Shown here one piece after another: positions 1-5,335 of a stretch of 5,335 nt of DNA. The stretch comes from DATAEU01 sp046735355 (GTDB lineage Bacteria; Actinomycetota; UBA4738; HRBIN12), in assembly GCA_046735355.1 (NCBI GenBank), contig JBKPTC010000093.1, positions 1-5,335 of the forward strand, in the 5' to 3' direction. The number at the start of each line of letters is the position of its first letter. Within the stretch, counting starts at the first letter, position 1. The notes beneath the pieces are model-generated. The model had not been told where the DNA came from, did no database searches, and was given only the letters and a program-made list of their open reading frames with translations. A program made the translations under genes and the position numbers.

Positions 1-57
1 CAAAGAAGCGCCGTACGCCTCGTCGTCGTCGAACTCGGGCGGAACCGGCGTTTCCAC
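1..57 (-). CDS. Possible N-terminal fragment of a minus-strand gene downstream of ino1
   Basis: After the ino1 stop, one minus-strand frame stays open to the window edge with high G/C at third positions. From a GTG at 57-55 it reads VETPVPPEFDDDEAYGASL, an acidic, proline-containing stretch that could be the cytoplasmic start of a protein. No Shine-Dalgarno sequence is visible before this GTG, and the frame also stays open upstream of it, so the start is uncertain. If real, the gene would follow ino1 by about 31 bases on the same strand and could belong to its operon. Nineteen residues are too few to assign a family. It may equally be non-coding spacer. Confidence 0.25.
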   Translation of the reverse strand, partial: METPVPPEFDDDEAYGASL

Positions 58-88
58 GTCGCCGAGCGTAGCGGGGATCGAGGTGCGG

Positions 89-1210
89 TTACGCGCTCGT
101 CGTGTCGAAGAACGCCGTCCAGTCGGCCGACTTGCTGGCGCCGTTGCCCAGGATGAACTCCTCGACCATCTCGCGCGCGGCGTCGTCGTGGAACTGCACC
201 GGCGGCGACTTCATGAAATACGCGCTCGGGCCGATGAGCGGGCCCGCGACGCCCCGGTCGAGCGCGAGCTTGGCGCACCGGATGGCGTCGATCACGATGC
301 CGGCAGAGTTCGGCGAGTCCCAGACCTCGAGCTTGAGCTCGATGTTGAGCGGCACGTCGCCGAACGCCTGGCCCTCGAGCCGGATCTGGGCCCACTTGCG
401 GTCCTCGAGCCACGGCACGTGGTCCGACGGGCCGATGTGGATGTTCTGCTTGTCGAGCGGCTTGTCGAGCTGGCTCTGCACCGATTGCGTCTTGGAGATC
501 TTCTTGGACACGAGCCGCTCGCGCTCGAGCATGTTCATGAAGTCCATGTTGCCACCGAAGTTCAGCTGGTAGGTGCGGTTCAGCTTGACGCCGCGGTCCT
601 CGAACAGCCGTGTGAGCACGCGGTGCACGATCGTCGCGCCGACCTGGCTCTTGATGTCGTCGCCGATGATCGGAACGCCGGCGTCGACGAACTTGCGCGC
701 CCACGTCTGGTCCGAGGCGATGAAGACGGGCAGGCAGTTGACGAAGGCGACGCCAGCGTCGAGCGCCGCCTGCGCGTAGTGCTTGGCGGCCTGCTCGCTG
801 CCGACAGGGAGGTACGAGACGAGCACGTCGACCTGCGCCTCGCGGAGCGCTCCCGCCACGTCGACCGGTGCCGCATCCGACTCCTCGATCACCTCGCGGT
901 AGTACCGGCCGAGGCCGTCGAGCGTCGGGCCGCGCTGGACGACGACACCCGTGGGCGGCACGTCCGAGAACCGGATGGTGTTGTTGGGCTCGCTGAAGAT
1001 GGCCTCGGCGACGTCCTTGCCGACCTTCTTGGCGTCCACGTCGAACGCCGCCACGACCTCGACGTCCGAGACGTGGTACGGCCCGAGCCGCGTGTGCATC
1101 AGGCCGGGCACGCGCTCGTCGTCGCCGACCTCCCTGTAGTACTCGAGCCCCTGCACCAACGACGACGCGCAGTTCCCCACGCCGACGATCGCGATTCGGA
1201 CGTTGCTCAT
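89..1210 (-). CDS. ino1: Inositol-3-phosphate synthase (myo-inositol-1-phosphate synthase), actinobacterial type
   Basis: This cytosolic NAD-dependent enzyme converts glucose 6-phosphate to 1L-myo-inositol 1-phosphate, the first step toward phosphatidylinositol lipids and, in many actinobacteria, mycothiol. The 373-residue product matches the usual actinobacterial length (about 360-370). Visible motifs are the N-terminal Rossmann loop GVGNCASSL (10-18), GDDIKSQVGAT (183-193), LNFGGNMDFMNM (216-227), SKKISKTQSV (235-244), the DHVPWLEDRKWAQIRLEG region (263-280) and SAGIVIDAIRCAKLALDRG (302-320). Lys187 and Lys235/236 lie in conserved motifs where family members carry catalytic lysines; this placement is by motif, not alignment. 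The ATG at 1210-1208 was chosen over an in-frame start at 1324 for three reasons: family members begin just before VRIAIVGVGNCA, a strong AAAGGAG lies 8 bases upstream, and the extra 38 residues are low-complexity His/Ala-rich shadow of padR. The start overlaps the padR stop by 4 bases, implying co-transcription and translational coupling. The reading frame is intact. Confidence 0.96.
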   Translation of the reverse strand: MSNVRIAIVGVGNCASSLVQGLEYYREVGDDERVPGLMHTRLGPYHVSDVEVVAAFDVDAKKVGKDVAEAIFSEPNNTIRFSDVPPTGVVVQRGPTLDGLGRYYREVIEESDAAPVDVAGALREAQVDVLVSYLPVGSEQAAKHYAQAALDAGVAFVNCLPVFIASDQTWARKFVDAGVPIIGDDIKSQVGATIVHRVLTRLFEDRGVKLNRTYQLNFGGNMDFMNMLERERLVSKKISKTQSVQSQLDKPLDKQNIHIGPSDHVPWLEDRKWAQIRLEGQAFGDVPLNIELKLEVWDSPNSAGIVIDAIRCAKLALDRGVAGPLIGPSAYFMKSPPVQFHDDAAREMVEEFILGNGASKSADWTAFFDTTSA

Positions 1211-1803
1211 GTCGTGCGCTCCTTTCGCCGAAGCGTCCGCGTGGTGCGGCGCTTCGCCCCCCGCGTGGTGATGGTGGTTGCCGTCGCCTGGCGCCGCTCC
1301 GCGGCGATGAGCCCGTTCAGCCACGCGATGTCGGACTCCGTGGCGTCCAGGCCGTGCTGCATCAGCGACAGCGTGTAGGTGTCGGTGCCCTCGCCGACGG
1401 CGGCGAGGGAGGTCCGGATGGACCCGAGACGCTCCTCGAGGAACGCGCGCCGGCGCTCGAGGACGCGGATGCGCGTGTCCGGCGCCAGATACTTGAAGAA
1501 CGCGAGCCGAACGCGGAACGGGTTCTCCTCCGAGGCGGACTCACCGCCGGCCTCTTCCAGGAGATCGAGGAACAGGCTCTCGCCGCGGTCCGTGATCCGA
1601 TAGACGTTCTTGCGGCGACCGACCTCTTGCTCGGCGAAGACGCGCTCGACGGCGCCCTGCTGCTCGAGGCGCCGGAGCGTCGGATAGAGCGAGCCGTACG
1701 AGACGCGCCAGAACCCGCCGAGCGCGTCCGTCAGCCGCTTCGACAGCTGATAGCCGTGCATCGACCGCTCCTTGAGCAGTCCGAGGATCGCGAGCTCGAG
1801 CAT
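1207..1803 (-). CDS. PadR-family transcriptional regulator
   Basis: The 198-residue product is a predicted DNA-binding repressor. Residues 1-80 form the PadR winged helix-turn-helix: LAILGLLKERSMHGYQLSKRL (split here as the recognition-helix region, 5-24), the GSLYPTLRRLEQQGAVER segment (37-54), and the wing R63-R64-KNVYRITDRG (65-74). Residues of about 95-172 look like the helical C-terminal dimerisation region (Vir_act_alpha_C type), with a charged stretch VLERRRAFLEERL (114-126). An Arg/Thr-rich basic tail (about 170-198) ends the protein and is longer than this fold needs. The ATG at 1803-1801 has AAAGGAAA just upstream. The stop overlaps the ino1 start (ATGA), so the two genes form an operon, matching the PadR-ino1 neighbourhood known in mycobacteria. 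The likely role is control of inositol phosphate synthesis and autoregulation through the tandem element at 1881-1906. The effector ligand is unknown. Confidence 0.93.
   Translation of the reverse strand: MLELAILGLLKERSMHGYQLSKRLTDALGGFWRVSYGSLYPTLRRLEQQGAVERVFAEQEVGRRKNVYRITDRGESLFLDLLEEAGGESASEENPFRVRLAFFKYLAPDTRIRVLERRRAFLEERLGSIRTSLAAVGEGTDTYTLSLMQHGLDATESDIAWLNGLIAAERRQATATTITTRGAKRRTTRTLRRKERTT
1219..1225 (-). promoter_or_regulatory. Shine-Dalgarno sequence of ino1, inside the padR coding region
   Basis: The minus strand reads AAAGGAG followed by an 8-base spacer and ATG. This near-ideal site decides the ino1 start at 1210. It lies within the codons for the last few PadR residues, so ino1 can be initiated independently as well as by coupling at the ATGA overlap. 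Confidence 0.85.
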
Positions 1804-1806
1804 GCG

Positions 1807-1814
1807 TTTCCTTT
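1807..1814 (-). promoter_or_regulatory. Shine-Dalgarno sequence of the padR gene
   Basis: The minus strand reads AAAGGAAA, with the GGA core 5 bases before the ATG at 1803. It supports the chosen start, which is also where PadR homology begins (MLELAILGLL). Confidence 0.75.
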
Positions 1815-1880
1815 GGGGTCTCGTGGTGGGCGGGAACCGATCCGAGCGGCCGCCGGGGCCGGCCCAACCGGGCGCCGATG

Positions 1881-1906
1881 TATCGGTCCGATATATCTAC
1901 CCGATA
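1881..1906. promoter_or_regulatory. Tandem 13-base operator-like palindromes, probable PadR binding site
   Basis: Positions 1881-1893 read TATCGG-T-CCGATA, a perfect inverted repeat around one central base. Positions 1894-1906 read TATCTACCCGATA, a second copy abutting the first and identical at 10 of 13 positions. Flanking bases extend the first palindrome to 1877-1897 with one mismatched pair. A further CCGAT at 1875-1879 pairs with ATCGG at 1882-1886. The element covers the -10 box and predicted start point of the minus-strand promoter, the usual place for a repressor site. Assignment to the adjacent PadR protein is inferred from position and symmetry; PadR regulators commonly bind palindromes at their own promoters. 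Confidence 0.7.
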
Positions 1907-1922
1907 GCTTCGGCGCCGTCAA
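1894..1922 (-). promoter_or_regulatory. Sigma70-type promoter of the padR-ino1 operon
   Basis: On the minus strand, TTGACG (1922-1917) serves as the -35 box. A 17-base spacer (1916-1900) follows, then TAGATA (1899-1894) as the -10 box. The -35 matches consensus at 5 of 6 positions, the -10 at 4 of 6 including the key second A and the first T, and spacing is optimal. Transcription would begin near 1887, giving a padR leader of roughly 84 bases. The -10 box lies inside the second operator copy and the predicted start inside the first, so bound repressor would block polymerase. Confidence 0.68.
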
Positions 1923-2047
1923 ACCACGTCTCGCGCGACCCGGCAGTGCCTTTGATGTAGCCCTTCGGCGGCACCCGCATAGTCCCTCACAGCGGCGGGT
2001 ACCTCCCGTGGGCCCAGCCGATACGCAGTCCGACGTACGAGCGCCAG

Positions 2048-2055
2048 AGGGGGAG
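2048..2055 (+). promoter_or_regulatory. Purine-rich ribosome binding site of the sugar transferase
   Basis: AGGGGGAG ends 12 bases before the ATG at 2068. The spacing is a little long, so initiation may be moderate, but no better in-frame start with a ribosome site is present nearby. Confidence 0.5.
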
Positions 2056-2067
2056 AGCAGTCGAACG

Positions 2068-3576
2068 ATGGATCGAGCGTTGTCCTTTCGTTCGGAGATC
2101 GAGGATCGGGTCGTCGGTGACAACGAGGTCGTCGTCGAGACCACCGCTCCCGACGGCAGCCAGGTCGCCGTTCGTTCGGCGGCAGCGCCGCGTCTTCGGA
2201 GCGTCGCGCGGCGCGAGTTCTCGGTGCTCTACGGATGCGTCCTCGTCACCGACGGGCTGTGCTTCGCGCTCGCCCTGGTCCTGACCGGTCGCGCCCAGCT
2301 GGCTCACGTCGGGCTCCCGGTCCTCACGACCGCCCTGGTGTCGCCGCTCGCCGTCGCCACGATCTTCACATGGCTCGGGCTGTACCACAGTCACCTGCTG
2401 TCGCCGGCGGAGGAATTCAGGCGGGTCATCGTCGGTGTCAGCCTGGTCGCGGTCGCCGTCGTCACCTTCTCGTTCTGGGCGGACGTCACGTACTCGCGGC
2501 TGTGGCTCGCGATGTCGTGGGCGCTGGCGTTGGTCTTCACGCTCGCGACGCGGCGGTTCTGGCACTGGGCCGTCGGCCGCGAGCGGATGAGCGGTCGCTT
2601 CACCTTCCGAACCGCGATCGTGGGCGGCAACGGCGAGGCGACGCACCTGGCCAACGTCCTTCGACGCCGGAACCTCGGGTTCGCGCCTGTCGGGTTCGTC
2701 ACGCTCGACGCGGGGGACTCGCCGAAGGGCCTTCCCGTCCTCGGCTCGATCCGGACGCTCCGGGACATCGTGCGAACGCAGGGACTCGACGCGCTGTTCG
2801 TCGCGACGACCTCCGTCGGGGCGAACGAGATCGCGAAGGTGCAGAAGGTGGCGCGCCGCGAAGGCGCCGAGGTCCACGTCACGGCGAACCTTCCCGAGCT
2901 GCTCGCGAGCAGGCTCTCGGTCGAGCCGCTCGGCGGCGTGATGGCGTTGTCGCTTCGGCCCGTGCGGCTGACGGGCGCGCAGGCGGCCGCGAAGCGCGTG
3001 TTCGACCTGGTGCTCGGCTCGCTCGTGCTGCTCGTCACGGCGCCGATCTGGCTGGTGGCCGCCGCGCTCGTGGCGTCGACGTCGCGCGGGCCGGTGTTCT
3101 TCCGGCAGGAGCGGGTCGGCCGCGGCGGACGTCGGTTCACGCTCCTCAAGTTCCGCACCATGGTCGTCGACGCCGAGGCGATGCTCGTGCAGCTCCGAGA
3201 CCGCAACGAGGCCTCGGGCCCGCTGTTCAAGCTCCGCGACGACCCGCGCATCACGCGCGTCGGCAAGTGGCTCCGTCGGTTCAGCATCGACGAGCTTCCA
3301 CAGCTCGTGAACGTGCTCCGCGGGGAGATGAGCCTCGTCGGGCCGCGACCGCCGCTCCAGAGCGAGGTCGACGCGTACGAGGACTGGCAGCGCGACCGGC
3401 TCGAGGTCCGCCCCGGCATCACCGGTCTTTGGCAGGTGAGCGGGCGGAGCGACCTGGCGTTCGACGAGTACGTCCGGTTGGACCTGTTCTACATCGAGAA
3501 CTGGTCGCTCGCGTTCGACCTGTACATCGTCGCGAAGACGATCCCGGCGGCGCTGACGGCGAAGGGGGCCGCGTGA
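2068..3576 (+). CDS. Polyprenyl-phosphate sugar-1-phosphate transferase (WcaJ/WbaP-like initiating exopolysaccharide enzyme)
   Basis: This membrane enzyme starts a glycan repeat unit by moving a sugar 1-phosphate from a nucleotide sugar to undecaprenyl phosphate on the cytoplasmic face. The 502 residues show the full large-family layout: a soluble N-terminus (1-50), four hydrophobic segments (about 54-73, 82-104, 118-138, 144-162), a Rossmann-like CoA_binding_3-type domain (about 180-290, starting RTAIVGGNGEA), then a hydrophobic membrane-anchoring helix (about 312-336) and the bacterial sugar transferase domain. Catalytic-domain motifs are FFRQERVGRGGRRFTLLKF (344-362), FSIDELPQLVNVLRGEMSL (405-423) with the Asp408-Glu409 catalytic dyad of this family, VGPRPPL (424-430) and RPGITGLWQVSGRS (448-461). 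The ATG at 2068 gives a normal family length; the open frame reaches back to 1354 only as antisense to padR. It is the first gene of a tight operon. The sugar transferred cannot be read from the sequence. Confidence 0.93.
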   Translation: MDRALSFRSEIEDRVVGDNEVVVETTAPDGSQVAVRSAAAPRLRSVARREFSVLYGCVLVTDGLCFALALVLTGRAQLAHVGLPVLTTALVSPLAVATIFTWLGLYHSHLLSPAEEFRRVIVGVSLVAVAVVTFSFWADVTYSRLWLAMSWALALVFTLATRRFWHWAVGRERMSGRFTFRTAIVGGNGEATHLANVLRRRNLGFAPVGFVTLDAGDSPKGLPVLGSIRTLRDIVRTQGLDALFVATTSVGANEIAKVQKVARREGAEVHVTANLPELLASRLSVEPLGGVMALSLRPVRLTGAQAAAKRVFDLVLGSLVLLVTAPIWLVAAALVASTSRGPVFFRQERVGRGGRRFTLLKFRTMVVDAEAMLVQLRDRNEASGPLFKLRDDPRITRVGKWLRRFSIDELPQLVNVLRGEMSLVGPRPPLQSEVDAYEDWQRDRLEVRPGITGLWQVSGRSDLAFDEYVRLDLFYIENWSLAFDLYIVAKTIPAALTAKGAA

Positions 3577-4514
3577 GCGAGCGGACCCGCGTGCTGTACG
3601 TCGGGGGCCTCGGACGCAGCGGCAGCACGCTGCTCGACCGGATGCTCGGAGAGCTGCCCGGTGTGACGTCGGCGGGCGAGCTCGTGCACCTGTGGCAGCG
3701 CGGCGTCGTCGAGGACCAGCTGTGCGCGTGCGGCGAGCGCTTCTCGGAGTGCCCGTTCTGGACGAAGGTCGGCTACGAGGCGTTCGGCGGCTGGGACACG
3801 CGCGAGGTCGGCGAGGCGATCACGCTGCAACGCGTGGTCGATCGCAACCGCTACCTCCCGCTCGTGGCATCCGGCGCGGCGCCGGCCGATTTCGACGCGC
3901 GGCTCGAGCGGTACGGCGACCTGATCGGGCGGCTGTACGGCGCCATCTCCTCGGTGGCGGGCGGCGCGATCGTCGTCGACTCGTCCAAGCACGCCTCGAC
4001 GGCGTTCGTGCTCAACCGGACGCGCTCCATCAGCCTGCGGATGGTGCATCTGGTTCGTGACGCCCGCGGCACCGCCTACTCGTGGACCAAGGAGGTTCGC
4101 CGGCCCGAGGTTCCGGACCGCGAGGTGCTGATGCACCGGCACGCTCCGTGGCGCACGGCCGCGCGGTTCGACTCGTGGAACCTGATGCTGCACGGCCTTC
4201 CGCTCGTCGGCGTTCCGACGTTGCTGGTCCGGTACGAGGACCTGGTCGCGGATCCGCGCGCCGAGATGCAACGCATCGTGCGGTTCGCGCAGCTGCCGTC
4301 CGAGGGAGCGCTGGACTTCATCGAGGACGGCATGGTCACCCTGGGCACACCGCACTCGGTCTCGGGCAACCCCATGCGCTTCCGCGCGGGCCGCATCCCG
4401 ATCCGGATGGACGACGAGTGGCGGCGGGCGCTGCCGCCCGCCGAACGTGCGAAGGTGACCGCCATCGCGTTGCCGCTGCTCGCCCCCTACGGGTACCTCC
4501 GCCCGGCCGCGTAG
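3573..4514 (+). CDS. Sulfotransferase family protein (PAPS-dependent type)
   Basis: The predicted 313-residue enzyme transfers a sulfuryl group from 3'-phosphoadenosine 5'-phosphosulfate to a hydroxyl or amine acceptor. The 5'-phosphosulfate loop is GRSGSTLL (14-21), directly after the first strand RVLYVGG. The 3'-phosphate region is RMVHLVRDARGTAYSW (156-171), with Arg162 and Ser170 the expected contacts. VVDSSKH (134-140), RYEDLVADP (220-228) and HSVSGNPMRF (261-270) are further family-like motifs. A cysteine cluster, CACGERFSECPFW (51-63), lies in the insert after the first helix. The start is GTG at 3573, overlapping the previous stop as GTGA, with AAGGGGG 4 bases upstream; it places the PAPS loop at the usual distance from the N-terminus. 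No signal peptide or membrane segment is seen, so it is probably cytosolic and may act on lipid-linked glycan intermediates. The acceptor is unknown; its position in a glycan operon favours a carbohydrate. Confidence 0.9.
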   Translation: MSERTRVLYVGGLGRSGSTLLDRMLGELPGVTSAGELVHLWQRGVVEDQLCACGERFSECPFWTKVGYEAFGGWDTREVGEAITLQRVVDRNRYLPLVASGAAPADFDARLERYGDLIGRLYGAISSVAGGAIVVDSSKHASTAFVLNRTRSISLRMVHLVRDARGTAYSWTKEVRRPEVPDREVLMHRHAPWRTAARFDSWNLMLHGLPLVGVPTLLVRYEDLVADPRAEMQRIVRFAQLPSEGALDFIEDGMVTLGTPHSVSGNPMRFRAGRIPIRMDDEWRRALPPAERAKVTAIALPLLAPYGYLRPAA

Positions 4515-4518
4515 GAGG
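4514..4518 (+). promoter_or_regulatory. Shine-Dalgarno sequence of the glycosyltransferase, overlapping the upstream stop codon
   Basis: The bases TAGGAGG merge the sulfotransferase stop (TAG, 4512-4514) with a perfect GGAGG, followed by a 5-base spacer and ATG at 4524. This fixes the start and indicates translation of the third gene from the same transcript. Confidence 0.85.
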
Positions 4519-4523
4519 ACCGC

Positions 4524-5335
4524 ATGACGACGCCGGGGACGACTCCGGACCTCGACCACCGATCGCGGCCGTCCGTAACCGCGATCGCCGCGACGCGCGA
4601 CCGGGTCCGGCTGCTCGAGCGCGCCGTGGCCTCGATCGTCGCCCAGCGGTACGACGGGCCGATCGAGATGATCGTCGTGTTCGATCGATCCGAGCCGGTC
4701 GAGCCCGACGTTCGTGCGACCCCGGACCGTTCGATCCGCGTGCTGACCAACGAGCGCACGCCCGGCCTCGCCGGCGCGCGCAACACCGGCCTCACCCATG
4801 CCCCGGGCATCCTGGTCGCGTTCTGCGACGACGACGACGAATGGCTCCCCGAGAAGCTCGACGAGCAGGTGACCGTGCTCGAGCGCGTTCCGGACGCCGT
4901 CCTCTCCGCCACGGGCGCGTTCGTCGTCTCGGATGCCGACGGCCGCGCCGTGCCGCGCGTGGCCGAGCGAACGGTCGTCTCGTTCGACGACCTGCTCGCG
5001 TCGCGGATGCAGGAGCTCCATCCGTCGTCGTTCCTGGCCCGCCGCGCGCCGCTGTTCGAGCGCGTCGGCCTCGTCGACGAGCACATCCCCGGAAGCTACG
5101 GCGAGGACTACGAGTTCCTGCTGCGGGCCGCGAAGGCCGGTCCCGTCGTCAACGTTCCGCGTCCGCTCGTCCGCGTGCACTGGCACCGCGCTTCCTTCTT
5201 CCAGGATCGGTGGGAGGTCATCGTCCGCGCCGTCCGGTATCTGCTCGACCGGTATCCCGAGTTCGGGCGGAGCCCGCGCGGGCTCGCGCGTCTGCGCGCG
5301 CGGGTCGCGTTCGCGTACGCCGCGATGGGTCGGCG
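4524..5335 (+). CDS. Family 2 glycosyltransferase (GT-A fold), 3' end outside the window
   Basis: The frame from ATG 4524 is open for 270 complete codons and leaves the window without a stop. The protein is a predicted inverting glycosyltransferase that adds a sugar from a nucleotide donor to the growing glycan. Motifs in order: a first strand/helix SVTAIAATRDRVRLLERAV (17-35, where relatives have VIPTYNR), EMIVVFDRS (48-56, matching the usual IIVVDDGS strand), GLAGARNTGL (81-90, typical GT2), the metal- and nucleotide-binding DXD region CDDDDEWLP (101-109), HPSSFLARR (166-174) and GEDYEFLLRA (193-202), whose Glu194-Asp195 fits the catalytic-base ED motif. The start has a strong GGAGG site and lies 9 bases after the sulfotransferase stop, so the gene belongs to the same operon. 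No membrane segment appears in the visible part. Donor and acceptor cannot be inferred. Confidence 0.9.
   Translation, partial: MTTPGTTPDLDHRSRPSVTAIAATRDRVRLLERAVASIVAQRYDGPIEMIVVFDRSEPVEPDVRATPDRSIRVLTNERTPGLAGARNTGLTHAPGILVAFCDDDDEWLPEKLDEQVTVLERVPDAVLSATGAFVVSDADGRAVPRVAERTVVSFDDLLASRMQELHPSSFLARRAPLFERVGLVDEHIPGSYGEDYEFLLRAAKAGPVVNVPRPLVRVHWHRASFFQDRWEVIVRAVRYLLDRYPEFGRSPRGLARLRARVAFAYAAMGR

Larger units (their letters stand above)
1804..2067. other. Divergent intergenic region between padR and the polysaccharide operon
   Basis: These 264 bases separate two divergent units. They contain the padR leader with its ribosome site (1804 to about 1887), the tandem operator-like element and minus-strand promoter (1881-1922), and the leader of the sugar transferase with a purine-rich ribosome site. 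The AT-rich patch at 1881-1906 stands out against the GC-rich surroundings. A GC-rich self-complementary stretch (GGGCCGGCCC, about 1856-1865) lies in the padR leader. No open frame with coding character and no transcription terminator was seen here. A plus-strand promoter must exist here or further upstream, but I could not place it. Confidence 0.8.

Noticed and set aside
1211..1324. Upstream in-frame ino1 start at 1324
   Set aside because: The added residues are His/Ala-rich shadow of padR, while the ATG at 1210 has a strong ribosome site and matches the N-terminus of the family.
83..1378. Long plus-strand open frame (431 codons) antisense to ino1
   Set aside because: It is Arg/Val/Asp/Leu-rich with no recognisable fold and mirrors the third-position GC bias of ino1, whose motifs are unmistakable on the other strand.
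1833..1837. GGAAC as the -35 box of an ECF-sigma promoter on the plus strand
   Set aside because: No GTC/GTT-like -10 element follows at the required 16-17 bases.
1850..1866. GC-rich self-complementary sequence in the padR leader as a terminator or riboswitch
   Set aside because: There is no following T-run and no recognisable riboswitch core; short GC palindromes are expected at this base composition.
1952..1983. Candidate plus-strand promoter with TTGATG and CATAGT
   Set aside because: The spacer between the boxes is 20 bases, too long for a normal sigma70 promoter, and no better -10 lies at 16-18 bases.
1354..2067. N-terminal extension of the sugar transferase frame back to 1354
   Set aside because: The extension runs antisense through padR and the promoter region, lacks domain character, and the ATG at 2068 already gives the normal family length.
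2235..3572. Upstream extension of the sulfotransferase frame
   Set aside because: This part is an Arg/Ala/Pro-rich out-of-frame reading of the sugar transferase gene; the GTG at 3573 with its ribosome site explains the real start.
3489..5186. Long minus-strand open frame (565 codons) opposite the sulfotransferase and glycosyltransferase
   Set aside because: Its composition is Arg/Asp/Val/His-heavy low-complexity shadow sequence, and both plus-strand genes show clear family motifs across the same bases.

Overview
The window looks like chromosomal DNA from a high-GC actinobacterium. It is GC-rich throughout with strong G/C preference at third codon positions. It carries an actinobacterial-type inositol-3-phosphate synthase directly behind a PadR-family regulator, a pairing also known in mycobacteria (Rv0046c/Rv0047c). 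Genus cannot be fixed from the sequence; a deep-branching soil or aquatic lineage is possible but is only a guess. I see no mobile element, RNA gene or CRISPR array.

Left half, minus strand: a two-gene unit reads right to left. A PadR regulator (1207-1803) comes first and ino1 (89-1210) follows, with a 4-base ATGA stop/start overlap. Upstream of padR is a good sigma70-type promoter (TTGACG, 17-base spacer, TAGATA). Two abutting 13-base copies of a TATC...CCGATA element cover its -10 box and predicted transcription start, which suggests that the regulator represses its own operon. The first 57 bases may hold the beginning of another minus-strand gene.

Right half, plus strand: a tightly packed cluster starts at 2068. 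It encodes a membrane polyprenyl-phosphate sugar-1-phosphate transferase (502 aa), a PAPS-dependent-type sulfotransferase (313 aa, GTGA overlap with the gene before) and a family 2 glycosyltransferase that runs off the window (9-base gap, strong GGAGG site). Together they suggest the start of a cell-surface or exopolysaccharide operon. The first enzyme would load a sugar phosphate onto undecaprenyl phosphate, the glycosyltransferase would extend the glycan, and the sulfotransferase would sulfate the glycan or a related acceptor.

The two units are divergent and share a 264-base intergenic region (1804-2067). The putative operator sits there, so the regulator might also influence the polysaccharide operon, but no convincing plus-strand promoter was found. 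The most notable observations are the tandem operator/promoter architecture and the sulfotransferase built into a polysaccharide operon.
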